Made by a program: the position numbers and the translations under genes. Positions 1 to 7,209 of a stretch of DNA of 18,405 nt are shown here, piece by piece (positions within the stretch are counted from its first letter, which is position 1; every line of letters starts with the position of its first letter). The notes beneath the pieces are model-generated. The model had not been told where the DNA came from, made no database searches, and was given only the letters and a program-made list of their open reading frames with translations. Source of the DNA: an uncultured Thalassospira sp. (lineage in GTDB: Bacteria; Pseudomonadota; Alphaproteobacteria; Rhodospirillales_A; Thalassospiraceae); contig CAMPHD010000022.1 in assembly GCA_946885765.1 (NCBI GenBank), forward strand, positions 1 through 18,405. Direction: 5' to 3'.

Positions 1-292
1 CTTTGGCCTGAATTTTTTAGGGGTTGCACCCTATATCATGGAAATCTGGCAACAGGGGGCGCAAAACGTTGGTGTTGCGACGCAGGAGATTTTCCAGCCC
101 GTTGCCTTGTCGATCATGTATGGCGCGGCCGGTCTTGGGTGGCTTTTGTATCTGGCGATGCCGCCAATTGTCGCCAATGTTCTTAACCTGTCGGCGCAGC
201 GCCGGGTATCGGAGCTGCGTAAAAAACAGCGCGGATTGATCAAGACGTGGGGCGACAGCCTGATCAAGGAAATTGACCGGTCCGGCAGCTGA
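1..292 (+). CDS. C-terminal part of a membrane protein, truncated by the window edge
   Basis: The frame is open from base 2 to the TGA at 290-292, so the gene starts upstream of the window; the ATG at 38 is probably internal. The visible 96 residues include a hydrophobic stretch (ALSIMYGAAGLGWLLYLAMP) consistent with one transmembrane segment, followed by a basic tail (AQRRVSELRKKQRG) that would be expected on the cytoplasmic side. I do not recognise a family. It converges on rpoH, and the hairpin at 318-340 lies between the two. What is missing upstream could change the picture completely. Confidence 0.6.
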   Translation, partial: FGLNFLGVAPYIMEIWQQGAQNVGVATQEIFQPVALSIMYGAAGLGWLLYLAMPPIVANVLNLSAQRRVSELRKKQRGLIKTWGDSLIKEIDRSGS

Positions 293-310
293 CTTTCTGT
301 AAAATACACA

Positions 311-340
311 GCAAAAAGCGGCGGACAAAATGTCCGCCGC
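311..340 (-). terminator. intrinsic terminator of rpoH
   Basis: A perfect 10-bp inverted repeat (GCGGCGGACA at 318-327 and TGTCCGCCGC at 331-340) encloses a 3-nt loop. Read on the minus strand, the hairpin is followed directly by TTTTT (313-317), the classic arrangement for a Rho-independent terminator. It lies 33 bp past the rpoH stop codon. On the plus strand it is followed only by AAGTCTTTG, so it may work less well for the upstream partial gene. Confidence 0.85.
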
Positions 341-373
341 AAGTCTTTGTTGGGTAGAGGGTACGGAGAGCTA

Positions 374-1240
374 TCAGGCCGGCAAATCGGTATGGATTGA
401 TTTACGTACTTTTTCAAAGGCGCGCACTTCAATCTGGCGAATGCGTTCGCGAGAGATACCGTATGCCACGCTGAGATTTTCGAGTGTCACCGGAGAGTCT
501 ATAAGGCGGCGCTGGGTAAGGATGTCGCGTTCGCGTGCATTAAGATGCGACATCGCACTTTTAAGCAGGTTCATCCTTTGCAGGAATTCCTCGCGCCTGC
601 CATACAGGGTTTCCTGATCTTCGTCTTTGCTTTCGATCCAGTCGACCCATTCGCCGTCACCGTCGATACGTACCGGCGCATTCAAGGAATGATCCGGTCC
701 GGCAAGGCGGCGGTTCATCATGATTACGTCGTCTTCGGAAACGTTCAGCTTTGTCGCGATCAGTTCCACCTGTTCCGGTAACAGATCGCCTTCGTCAATC
801 GCCTGCATCTGGCTTTTGAGTTTCCGCAGATTGAAGAAAAGCTTTTTCTGGGCGGCAGTCGTGCCCATTTTCACCAGCGACCAGGAATGCAGGATATATT
901 CCTGGATTGCGGCACGGATCCACCACATCGCATAAGTCGCAAGGCGAAACCCTTTGTCCGGGTCAAATCGCTTGACCGATTGAAGCAGGCCTACATTGCC
1001 TTCGGAGATCAATTCGTTTATCGGAAGTCCATAACCGCGATAGCTCATGGCTATCTTCGCAACCAGTCGCAAATGGCTGGTAATCAGCTTTTCTGCGGCA
1101 GTTGCATCGTCATTGTCACGGTATTCACACGCAAACGTCGTTTCCTGTTCAGGTGTAAGCATGGGGTAACGGCGGATGCGCTGCAAATAGACTGTCAGAC
1201 CATCTTGGGAGATGATTGGAAGTGCATTTCCCTGTTTCAT
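374..1240 (-). CDS. rpoH: RNA polymerase heat-shock sigma factor RpoH (sigma-32)
   Basis: Encodes a 288-residue sigma-70 family factor that directs RNA polymerase to heat-shock promoters (chaperones, proteases). Region 2 is seen at about residues 50-118, including LISEGNVGLLQSVKRFDP and the promoter-melting segment ATYAMWWIRAAIQEYI. The RpoH box, QKKLFFNLRKLK (131-142), separates it from other group 3/4 factors. The region 4.2 helix-turn-helix lies at about 251-275 (VTLENLSVAYGISRERIRQIE). Length is normal for the family. The ATG is preceded by GGAGG (1246-1250 on the plus strand) with 5-nt spacing. It sits downstream of rluD, a common alphaproteobacterial arrangement, but has its own likely promoter at 1299-1326. 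Many alphaproteobacteria carry two rpoH paralogues; I cannot tell which this is. Confidence 0.97.
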   Translation of the reverse strand: MKQGNALPIISQDGLTVYLQRIRRYPMLTPEQETTFACEYRDNDDATAAEKLITSHLRLVAKIAMSYRGYGLPINELISEGNVGLLQSVKRFDPDKGFRLATYAMWWIRAAIQEYILHSWSLVKMGTTAAQKKLFFNLRKLKSQMQAIDEGDLLPEQVELIATKLNVSEDDVIMMNRRLAGPDHSLNAPVRIDGDGEWVDWIESKDEDQETLYGRREEFLQRMNLLKSAMSHLNARERDILTQRRLIDSPVTLENLSVAYGISRERIRQIEVRAFEKVRKSIHTDLPA

Positions 1241-1264
1241 TGAAGCCTCCCGTTACGCTTCGTA

Positions 1265-1293
1265 TAAGGTGCGGTTTATCCCCTAGCACCTTA
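1265..1293 (-). promoter_or_regulatory. inverted repeat in the rpoH 5' leader
   Basis: TAAGGTGC (1265-1272) and GCACCTTA (1286-1293) form a perfect 8-bp inverted repeat with a 13-nt loop. It starts where the predicted rpoH transcript would begin and ends 14 nt upstream of the GGAGG ribosome site. It could be an operator next to the -10 box, or an RNA stem at the 5' end that affects mRNA stability or temperature response. The function is not known. Confidence 0.4.
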
Positions 1294-1298
1294 GTCAG

Positions 1299-1326
1299 GG
1301 TATACGTGGGTATTAGAAGGCGTCAA
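1299..1326 (-). promoter_or_regulatory. candidate vegetative promoter of rpoH
   Basis: On the minus strand TTGACG (1326-1321) and TATACC (1304-1299) are separated by 16 nt, close to the sigma-70 consensus. Transcription would start near 1292, about 50 nt upstream of the rpoH ATG. An 8-bp inverted repeat (1265-1293) would then lie at the very 5' end of the transcript. Predicted by eye only. Confidence 0.55.
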
Positions 1327-1351
1327 TAGATTTTCGACCAGAAAGGTTAGG

Positions 1352-2347
1352 TTATACTATCCCAACGGGTAGGTTCAGGCAGGTAATGAGTTCTTGTAGG
1401 TCGTCCGGGAGAGGCGCTTTGCACAGGACGTAATCGCCTGTTTTTGGGTGCAAAAATCCCAGTGTTCTGGCATGTAGCGCCTGCTTGTGAAAGCTGTTGA
1501 GAACTTCATGCACCTGCGGGTTGAACTTCTGGGTAAGTTTGCTTCGACCATAGACAGGATCACAAATAAGTGAGTGACCGATGTGGGTCATATGAACGCG
1601 AATTTGATGGGTTCGACCGGTCGCCAGGCGGCACTCGACAAGTGACGCCAACGAGTCGTCACGTTTTGCCAAAACTTTGTATCTGGTGAGTGCCGGTTTT
1701 CCGCCATTTCGCAGTACAGCCATCTTTTTTCGGTTGCGCGGGCTCCGGCCAATATTGCCTTCGATCTCGCCTTCGCTTTGTCGCGGGACGCCCCAAACCA
1801 CGGCGATATAGGCGCGTTCGATATTTTCCTTATCCTCGGAAAACAGGGTCGAGAGTGCCCGATGGGTTGCGTCGTTCTTGGCAACCACCATGGCTCCACT
1901 GGTGTCTTTATCGAGCCGATGTACGATGCCGGGGCGCTTTACCCCGCCAATTCCCGAAAGGCTGTCGCCGCAATGGGCCAGCAATGCATTGACCAGTGTA
2001 CCGCTTTCATTGCCCGCTGCGGGGTGAACCACCATTCCGGCAGGTTTGTTGATCACCAGCAGGTCATTATCTTCAAACATAATATCAAGGGCAATTTCCT
2101 CGGCCAGCGGGTCGGCGGCAACGGCGGGTGGAATTTCCAACGCAAACCGGTCGCCGGATTTGACCTTGTGCGACATCTTGGCAACCGGATTGCCATTCAG
2201 CAGCAGATGTCCATCCTCGATCAGGCTTTTGATGCGTGACCGGGATTGCTCGGGCCATGCGATTGCCAGAACCTTGTCGAGCCGTGCACCTTCATCCGAG
2301 GGCAGGGCAATATATTCAAGATGTTCCGCGTTAAGGCCGCTATCCAT
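1352..2347 (-). CDS. rluD: 23S rRNA pseudouridine synthase, RluA/RluD family
   Basis: Encodes 331 residues. An S4-like RNA-binding domain occupies about residues 20-75 (ARLDKVLAIAWPEQSRSRIK...), and the pseudouridine synthase catalytic domain about 90-315. The family signature HRLDKDTSG is at 143-151, with Asp146 as the expected catalytic nucleophile; LATGRTHQIRVH (241-252) is the second conserved RluA-family block. The enzyme would convert uridines in helix 69 of 23S rRNA to pseudouridine. I chose the ATG at 2345-2347: the frame extends further only to a TTG at 2452, and the added residues do not resemble the family. No strong ribosome site is seen. RluC and RluA relatives share the motif, but length and the S4 domain with rpoH adjacency favour RluD. 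Confidence 0.92.
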   Translation of the reverse strand: MDSGLNAEHLEYIALPSDEGARLDKVLAIAWPEQSRSRIKSLIEDGHLLLNGNPVAKMSHKVKSGDRFALEIPPAVAADPLAEEIALDIMFEDNDLLVINKPAGMVVHPAAGNESGTLVNALLAHCGDSLSGIGGVKRPGIVHRLDKDTSGAMVVAKNDATHRALSTLFSEDKENIERAYIAVVWGVPRQSEGEIEGNIGRSPRNRKKMAVLRNGGKPALTRYKVLAKRDDSLASLVECRLATGRTHQIRVHMTHIGHSLICDPVYGRSKLTQKFNPQVHEVLNSFHKQALHARTLGFLHPKTGDYVLCKAPLPDDLQELITCLNLPVGIV

Positions 2348-2559
2348 GATCACATCTGCTGCTGTTCTGGGCCATTTGGGCCGATAATATCTGTTGCAGG
2401 GCGGTTTTAATCGCTTGACGATGAAATGCAATCCCGCTTTGCAAACTTGCAATTGGTGTTTCTTGCCGGTATGGCCTTCAATGTTGTCCTGTCTGGCATG
2501 CTGTAATGACAGCGTGGCGCAAGACCGGGCTGTTGATCAACTTATCAATCGGAAATGTG
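2348..2559. other. divergent intergenic region, rluD / small membrane protein
   Basis: This 212-bp gap must hold the promoters for rluD (minus) and for the 2560 gene (plus). I see no convincing -35/-10 pair in either direction. The one visible structure is a tandem TTGCAA-AC-TTGCAA at 2439-2452, each half being a palindrome, which could be an operator; nothing else supports that. Confidence 0.3.
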
Positions 2560-2925
2560 ATGCGCGTTATCAAGATTCTGGTCGCTTTTATGGGAGTGCT
2601 GATCGTCGCGGGCGTCGCGCTTGTGGTTTATGGGGTGTCGCGTCAGGAAGATGGTGTCATTGCAACCGATGGCGCAATGCCATCTGCACCGGTTGCCGGG
2701 CAGGTTGACGCATCGTCCGGCTTCGATTCCAAACCGGTTGCCCAGCTGGCACCATTCGGAACAATCAATATTGATCTGGCACCGGGTGAAACGCTGGTTG
2801 ATTTTTCCCGGCAGGGAGGCGAGGCAACCGTGCGTCTTGAAGGCCGTCAGGGCAGCCGTCTGGTTGTTGTTTCCCTGCGGGATGGCACGATCCTTGGACA
2901 AATCCTGCTGGTGGAGCCGCAATAG
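2560..2925 (+). CDS. small single-span membrane protein, uncharacterised
   Basis: Encodes 121 residues from the ATG at 2560. The N-terminus MRVIKILVAFMGVLIVAGVALVVYGV is a membrane anchor or uncleaved signal (about residues 3-26). The remainder looks periplasmic: a polar linker, then a small beta-rich domain ending in GTINIDLAPGETLVDFSRQG and RQGSRLVVVSLRDGTILGQILLVEP. An ATG at 2506 in the same frame would place the hydrophobic segment after an 18-residue leader, so I prefer 2560. It is divergent from rluD and 23 bp upstream of the M67 peptidase gene, probably co-transcribed with it. Small anchored proteins beside rluD occur in other alphaproteobacteria to my recollection, but no function is known to me. 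Confidence 0.7.
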   Translation: MRVIKILVAFMGVLIVAGVALVVYGVSRQEDGVIATDGAMPSAPVAGQVDASSGFDSKPVAQLAPFGTINIDLAPGETLVDFSRQGGEATVRLEGRQGSRLVVVSLRDGTILGQILLVEPQ

Positions 2926-2948
2926 ATCGTTTGCTGCAAGGTGGTTAG

Positions 2949-3401
2949 ATGACCGGTACCCGATATGCTGTTACGTTGCCACGGTCTTTGTGCGACGCGC
3001 TTTCAGGTCTGGCAAGCAATGCCTGGCCCAAGGAATGCTGCGGGCTTTTGATCGCCAATGCTGACGACCCGATCTCAATTACCCGATTTGTTGTTTCCAG
3101 CAATATTGCTGCCGATCCAGAGAAAACGTTTGAAATCGATCCGCAAACCCTGATCGCAACGCATCGTTCGGTCCGTGATCGCGGCGAGGTGATTGCCGGA
3201 TGCTATCACTCGCACCCCAATGGCGATTTACAGCCATCGAAAACCGATCTTTCACGTGCCGAGGAAGCCGGTTTTCTGTGGTTGATTATTGCCACCGGTA
3301 AAACAGGCGTTACCGGATACGGGCTTTATCGCCGGATGCCGGAACATTCCAGCGATACAGGCCCGCGCCATTTCATGCGTTGCGGGATTTCCGAAACCTG
3401 A
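2949..3401 (+). CDS. JAMM/MPN+ metallopeptidase, M67 family
   Basis: Encodes 150 residues forming a single MPN domain with a complete JAMM zinc site: Glu29 (KECCGLL), then HSHP with His87 and His89, Ser97 and Asp100, giving the exact H-x-H-x(10)-D spacing. Bacterial enzymes of this kind cleave after the C-terminal Gly-Gly of small ubiquitin-like or sulfur-carrier proteins, or act in cysteine biosynthesis (the CysO system). No ThiS/MoaD-like or E1-like partner is visible here, so the substrate is unknown. AAGGTGG precedes the ATG. The stop TGA (3399-3401) abuts the stop of the convergent glycosyltransferase gene with no base between. Confidence 0.9.
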   Translation: MTGTRYAVTLPRSLCDALSGLASNAWPKECCGLLIANADDPISITRFVVSSNIAADPEKTFEIDPQTLIATHRSVRDRGEVIAGCYHSHPNGDLQPSKTDLSRAEEAGFLWLIIATGKTGVTGYGLYRRMPEHSSDTGPRHFMRCGISET

Positions 3402-4595
3402 TCATCGCTTCGCCAGCCTTTCGATGAGGCCGGTTTGTTTTTCAAGGCATTGTTGCAGGGCAAAGTTTTGAGTGATTGTCCGGCGTGCGAGTTGGCGAAT
3501 ATCGCGCAACCGTTCAGGATGCGCCAATGCTTCGGCCATTGTCGCAACAAGCTGATCTTCATCCCAGAACCCGCACATCAATCCGTTCTTGCCATGACGA
3601 ATGATATCCCGGCACGGTCCGGTATCTGATGCGATTACAGGTGTTCCGCATGCCATGGCTTCAAGCACCGACCATGATAAAACAAACGGATATGTCAGAT
3701 AAACGTGGGCTGAACTGATCTGGAACAGGCGGACAAGCTGGTCATGCGGAATTTGTCCAAGAAAGACAATTCGGGACGGGTCCATGCCTGTTTCATCCAT
3801 CATAGCATCACGCCATTTCTTTCCGTCACTGCGGGGCGATCCGTAACTGACGCCGTCACCGCCGGCCACGACAAAAGTTGCTTCGGGGTTTTGGCGGGAC
3901 AGTTTTGCCGCGGCCCGCATGAATTGCGGGAACCCGCGATAGGGTTCAAGATCGCGCGCAACATAGGTAATCACCGGATCACCGTGCCGCAGCACGCGAC
4001 CATCGGGCAGGGTAAGTTCGACCTTGTCATCGGGGCGGCAACGATGGATATCGATGCCATCATGACAAATACCGATCTTGTTGTGAAAACTTTGCGGGAA
4101 GGCAGCCTTTTGCCAAGCCGTCGGGCTGATCCCGGCATCAATGGTTTCCAGACTTGAAAGCTGTGCGTTGTTGCGCAGCCGAAGCTGGGTCCTCTTGGTT
4201 AATGTGACTGTTTCGGTCGGATCAAAGCCGACATCACGGCCCTCGGCATGATAATAATGCTCGCAATAGCCGATCAATGGCGTCTTGCGCAGAACATCAC
4301 GCACAAACATCATGCTTCCCCATCCGATATGTCCGTAAACGATATCGGGTGGGCCTTCCTGCGCCACAAGTGAATCCAGTGTTGTGGCGGCCTGCATGCC
4401 GATTTGATGGTGATATTGCGGGAAAGGGGTGGCTGGCGGGGGCGGAGTTACCCGCTGACGCAGGACACGAATGCCGGGAAGTTGTACGTTCATCGCTTCG
4501 CAAAGGAAGGAAACCTGCCATCCGGCATTCGCCAGATGACAGGCCAAGTGAACAAATTGTCCCGGTCCATGGCGGTGGACAAAGACAATTTTCAT
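3402..4595 (-). CDS. GT4-type glycosyltransferase (GT-B fold)
   Basis: Encodes 397 residues with two Rossmann-like halves. The N-terminal acceptor half starts MKIVFVHRHGPGQFVHLACHLANAGW. The C-terminal nucleotide-sugar half (about 205-395) contains VITYVARDLEPYRGFPQFMRAA, FLGQIPHDQLVRLF and LEAMACGTPVIASDTG. In the usual GT4 E-x7-E motif the second Glu is present (Glu312), but Phe304 stands in the first position (FVLSWSVLE). The sugar donor and acceptor cannot be told from sequence; cell-surface glycan synthesis is the likely setting. Its ATG overlaps the MarR gene stop by 4 nt, so the two are translationally coupled. It is separated from the main glycan operon by the secretion genes. Confidence 0.9.
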   Translation of the reverse strand: MKIVFVHRHGPGQFVHLACHLANAGWQVSFLCEAMNVQLPGIRVLRQRVTPPPPATPFPQYHHQIGMQAATTLDSLVAQEGPPDIVYGHIGWGSMMFVRDVLRKTPLIGYCEHYYHAEGRDVGFDPTETVTLTKRTQLRLRNNAQLSSLETIDAGISPTAWQKAAFPQSFHNKIGICHDGIDIHRCRPDDKVELTLPDGRVLRHGDPVITYVARDLEPYRGFPQFMRAAAKLSRQNPEATFVVAGGDGVSYGSPRSDGKKWRDAMMDETGMDPSRIVFLGQIPHDQLVRLFQISSAHVYLTYPFVLSWSVLEAMACGTPVIASDTGPCRDIIRHGKNGLMCGFWDEDQLVATMAEALAHPERLRDIRQLARRTITQNFALQQCLEKQTGLIERLAKR

Positions 4596-5092
4596 CGGCG
4601 ACTGCGAAGCTCTTGTGTCATAACGGCACTTGTCACCGGCACGCCGCCATAGCGAAGGGTCTGTGTCCAGAATTCCTCCATGCGTCGCAAGGTGCGAAGT
4701 GCTGTTTCCATTTCCTGCTGGTCTTGCAGGTCGTTGGTCAGTGCGTTGTGATATTCCTCATGGAATTCATGCAGGGATTCACACAGGTCATGCCCCTTGC
4801 GCGTCAGTTTGATTCTGGCAGACCGTCGGTCACGGGCCATCACATGGCGTTCGACATAGCCCGATTCAGCCAATTGCTTCAGATTATAGGATGCATTCGA
4901 TCCCATGTAATGGCCGCGATCAAGAAGATCCCGGACCGAAAGTTCATCGTCTCCGATGGTAAACAGCAACGCGACTTGTGCGGGGCTGATATCATCTTTG
5001 CCGAGTCGAATAAGATCCACACGAAGCAGATCAGCAAAGCGCCGATAAATACGCTCGACGGTATTTGCAAGTTCAAGATGAGTGACGGTCAT
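4592..5092 (-). CDS. MarR-family winged-helix regulator
   Basis: Encodes 166 residues from the ATG at 5090-5092. The winged helix covers about residues 35-100: ISPAQVALLFTIG, recognition region YMGSNASYNLKQLAESGYVERH, and wing DRRSARIKLTRKG. Flanking helices provide dimerisation. The GSNASYNLKQL stretch resembles, from memory, the alphaproteobacterial LdtR-like subgroup rather than classical antibiotic-sensing MarR. The frame stays open back to a TTG at 5215, but the added residues do not look like MarR, so I take the shorter start although its ribosome site is weak. It is divergent from the type I secretion operon across a region with a large inverted repeat, making it the obvious candidate regulator of that operon and of itself. 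It is coupled to the downstream glycosyltransferase gene. Confidence 0.88.
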   Translation of the reverse strand: MTVTHLELANTVERIYRRFADLLRVDLIRLGKDDISPAQVALLFTIGDDELSVRDLLDRGHYMGSNASYNLKQLAESGYVERHVMARDRRSARIKLTRKGHDLCESLHEFHEEYHNALTNDLQDQQEMETALRTLRRMEEFWTQTLRYGGVPVTSAVMTQELRSRR

Positions 5093-5418
5093 GTTGTTTG
5101 ATCCGTTATCTGGTCCCAAGCGAGAGTTGATGCCAAGGTCTTTCGACCACAGCAGGTCTTTCGTGTGGGGAAGATAACAGGACGTTGCTCTTGAACGATT
5201 TTTCCGCACGCCCAATTCTTCCCTCAGTTTGCTCGTAATTTCGAAGTAATTTCAAAGTATTTTTATTTTCAAATTACTTCGTATTCTTCTGTTTTTACAT
5301 TGTCAGATCATGAACATGAGATCGACATATTTGATTTTATTGTAGATCATCATGACATCGCAACTATGTGATTAGATTGCGGAAAAACTATGACTTTTGG
5401 CTGATTGGATGAAAATCA
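5093..5418. promoter_or_regulatory. AT-rich divergent regulatory region between the MarR gene and the secretion operon
   Basis: No gene is seen in these 326 bases. By hand count 5221-5340 is about 28% GC, far below the flanking genes. It contains an 11-bp perfect inverted repeat (5242-5281) and a loose pair of similar GATCAT...CATGA elements at 5306-5319 and 5345-5355. On the minus strand CTGACA followed 17 nt later by TACGAA (around 5284-5306) is a possible MarR promoter. For the plus strand, TTGTCA at 5300-5305 is the best -35 candidate, but the matching -10 is poor. Confidence 0.5.
5242..5281. repeat. 11-bp inverted repeat, candidate operator
   Basis: CGAAGTAATTT (5242-5252) is repeated in perfect inversion as AAATTACTTCG (5271-5281) with an 18-nt AT-rich spacer. 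Related half-copies (GTAATTTC at 5235-5242, AAGTATTTTT at 5255-5264) lie beside it. Two-fold symmetric AT-rich sites are what dimeric MarR proteins bind, and the neighbouring gene is a MarR. It could instead form a weak cruciform or RNA hairpin. Confidence 0.5.
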
Positions 5419-7209
5419 ATGCATTTTGGTCGTAAAAACACGCCAAAAACCGCAGAAAGCAAAGCTGTCAGACCATCGCTGGATGCGAAGTCCGTCATCC
5501 GCGAGGCGAGATACACTTTCGTTCGTGGCCTTGGATGGGCCGGGGTCCTGAGTGGCTTTATCAATGTTCTGCAACTGACCGTACCGCTTTTCATGCTTCA
5601 GGTGCATGACCGCGTGATTAACAGTCAAAGTACCGATACGCTGAAATTGCTGCTGGCAATTGCGGTCGGTGCCATCGTTCTATACGGCATCCTTGATTTC
5701 ATTCGGGCCCTGATCTTTCAGGAAATGGCCAAATCATTGTTGCGCCGCCTGAACCTGCCGGCCATCTCGGCCGCAATGAGTGTGGCGCTTGAAAAAGGGT
5801 CGGTACAGGGGACGCAGGTTCTGCGCGATCTGTCCGATCTGCGCAATTTCATCAATGGCAACACCATTGGTGCGCCGCTTGAAGCAATCTGGTCGCCCAT
5901 TTTCCTCGGTGTGATGTTTGCCCTGCATCCGTATTACGGGATTGCCGGTCTTGTGGCCGTTCTGATCCTGATCGGGCTTAGCCTGTTGGGGGATTTGCTG
6001 GTACGCCAGATCACCAAGGAGGGCTCGGACGCCAATTTGCGCAATATCGGCGATATCGGGTCAACCGTGTCAAATGCCGAAGCGATCGAGGCAATGGGCA
6101 TGTTGCCGGCTCTTGCCATGCGTTGGCGCCAGTCGCAAGTCCATGCCGGCGAGTTACTCGATATTGGCAACGCGCGAAGCAAGGGCATGTATTCTGTCTC
6201 GCGTTCCGCCCGTTTCGGCATGCAGATTTGTGTGCTTGCGATGGGGGCGTATCTTGTCATTTTAGGCGAAACGACACCTGGTGCAATGATTGGCGGGACG
6301 GTCATTATGGGGCGTCTTCTGTTGCCGTTCGATAATGTCACGCGCGATTGGCGGGCATGGGTTTCTGCCCTTTCGTCATGGAAACGCATTCGAAACATCC
6401 TTGAAGAACGTCAGTCCGAACGCGAGATCGAACCAACTCCGCGATCCGAAGGTCCGCTTGTCGTCGATAATCTGGTTTATGCCGTGCCGGGATCGAATGT
6501 TCCGGTGTTGCGCGGTGTGAATTTTGACCTTAACCCGGGCGAGATTCTGGGGGTGGTCGGGCCGTCTGCCGCCGGTAAGTCAACCTTGTCCCGTGTTTTG
6601 GTCGGGGCTGCAAAGCCGACGGCGGGCGGTGTGTTCCTTGACGGGCACAGCACCTATCTTTGGGAGCGTGGGTCATTTGGCAATATGGTTGGCTATCTGC
6701 CCCAGTCCGTTTCGCTTCTGAACGGAACGATCCGGGATAATATTGGCCGCATGCGTGAAGCAAATCCGCGCAAGGTGATTGATGCTGCCCGTGCGGCCGG
6801 TGTGCATGAAATGATCGGTCGTTTGCCACTGGGCTATGACACCCCTATCGGGGCCGGGCGGCATACATTGTCTGGCGGGCAACAACAGCGCATTGCGCTT
6901 GCGCGCGCATTGTATGGCTGGCCGCGTCTTCTGGTGCTGGATGAACCCAATGCCAATCTTGATGCCGAAGGCGAGGCGTCCCTCATCCGGGCCGTGCGTC
7001 AGGCTGCGGATGCGGGGGCGATGGTGGTACTGATCGCGCATCGGCAAAGCATCATGCAATACGCCCATAAGCTGCTTGTTATGCAGGATGGCCGGGTCAA
7101 GCAATTTGGTGAGCGCACCGACGTGATCCGTTCTATGACGCAGGATGATCATGACATCAAAAGCCTGCCGTCGATCAAACGCAATCAGCAAAACGGGGGT
7201 GCGGCATGA
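5419..7209 (+). CDS. type I secretion ABC transporter (permease-ATPase), PrtD/HlyB type
   Basis: Encodes 596 residues, the usual length for exporters lacking the N-terminal C39-peptidase-like domain. The transmembrane domain spans about residues 33-325, with hydrophobic segments near 40-60, 77-100, 153-195 and 268-300. The nucleotide-binding domain follows at about 345-575: Walker A GPSAAGKST (381-389), Q-loop Gln429 (YLPQS), signature LSGGQ (484-488), Walker B LLVLDEP (504-510), D-loop NANLD and switch His541. It would power export of RTX proteins directly from cytoplasm to outside, with the HlyD-type partner and an outer-membrane TolC-type channel that is not in this window. The stop overlaps the HlyD start by 4 nt. 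The likely substrate is the RTX protein encoded at 8920. Confidence 0.95.
   Translation: MHFGRKNTPKTAESKAVRPSLDAKSVIREARYTFVRGLGWAGVLSGFINVLQLTVPLFMLQVHDRVINSQSTDTLKLLLAIAVGAIVLYGILDFIRALIFQEMAKSLLRRLNLPAISAAMSVALEKGSVQGTQVLRDLSDLRNFINGNTIGAPLEAIWSPIFLGVMFALHPYYGIAGLVAVLILIGLSLLGDLLVRQITKEGSDANLRNIGDIGSTVSNAEAIEAMGMLPALAMRWRQSQVHAGELLDIGNARSKGMYSVSRSARFGMQICVLAMGAYLVILGETTPGAMIGGTVIMGRLLLPFDNVTRDWRAWVSALSSWKRIRNILEERQSEREIEPTPRSEGPLVVDNLVYAVPGSNVPVLRGVNFDLNPGEILGVVGPSAAGKSTLSRVLVGAAKPTAGGVFLDGHSTYLWERGSFGNMVGYLPQSVSLLNGTIRDNIGRMREANPRKVIDAARAAGVHEMIGRLPLGYDTPIGAGRHTLSGGQQQRIALARALYGWPRLLVLDEPNANLDAEGEASLIRAVRQAADAGAMVVLIAHRQSIMQYAHKLLVMQDGRVKQFGERTDVIRSMTQDDHDIKSLPSIKRNQQNGGAA

Noticed and set aside
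2348..2452. N-terminal extension of rluD to a TTG at 2450-2452
   Set aside because: The extra 35 residues (basic, Cys and aromatic rich) do not resemble RluD N-termini, and the ATG at 2347 gives a standard-length protein.
4277..5101. 274-residue plus-strand open frame across the glycosyltransferase/MarR junction
   Set aside because: It spans two genes with clear family motifs on the other strand, and its product is rich in Cys, His and Arg without any domain.
5093..5215. N-terminal extension of the MarR gene to a TTG at 5215
   Set aside because: Although an AGGGA lies near the TTG, the added residues are unlike MarR proteins and the ATG at 5092 gives the usual length. A short leader peptide cannot be fully excluded.
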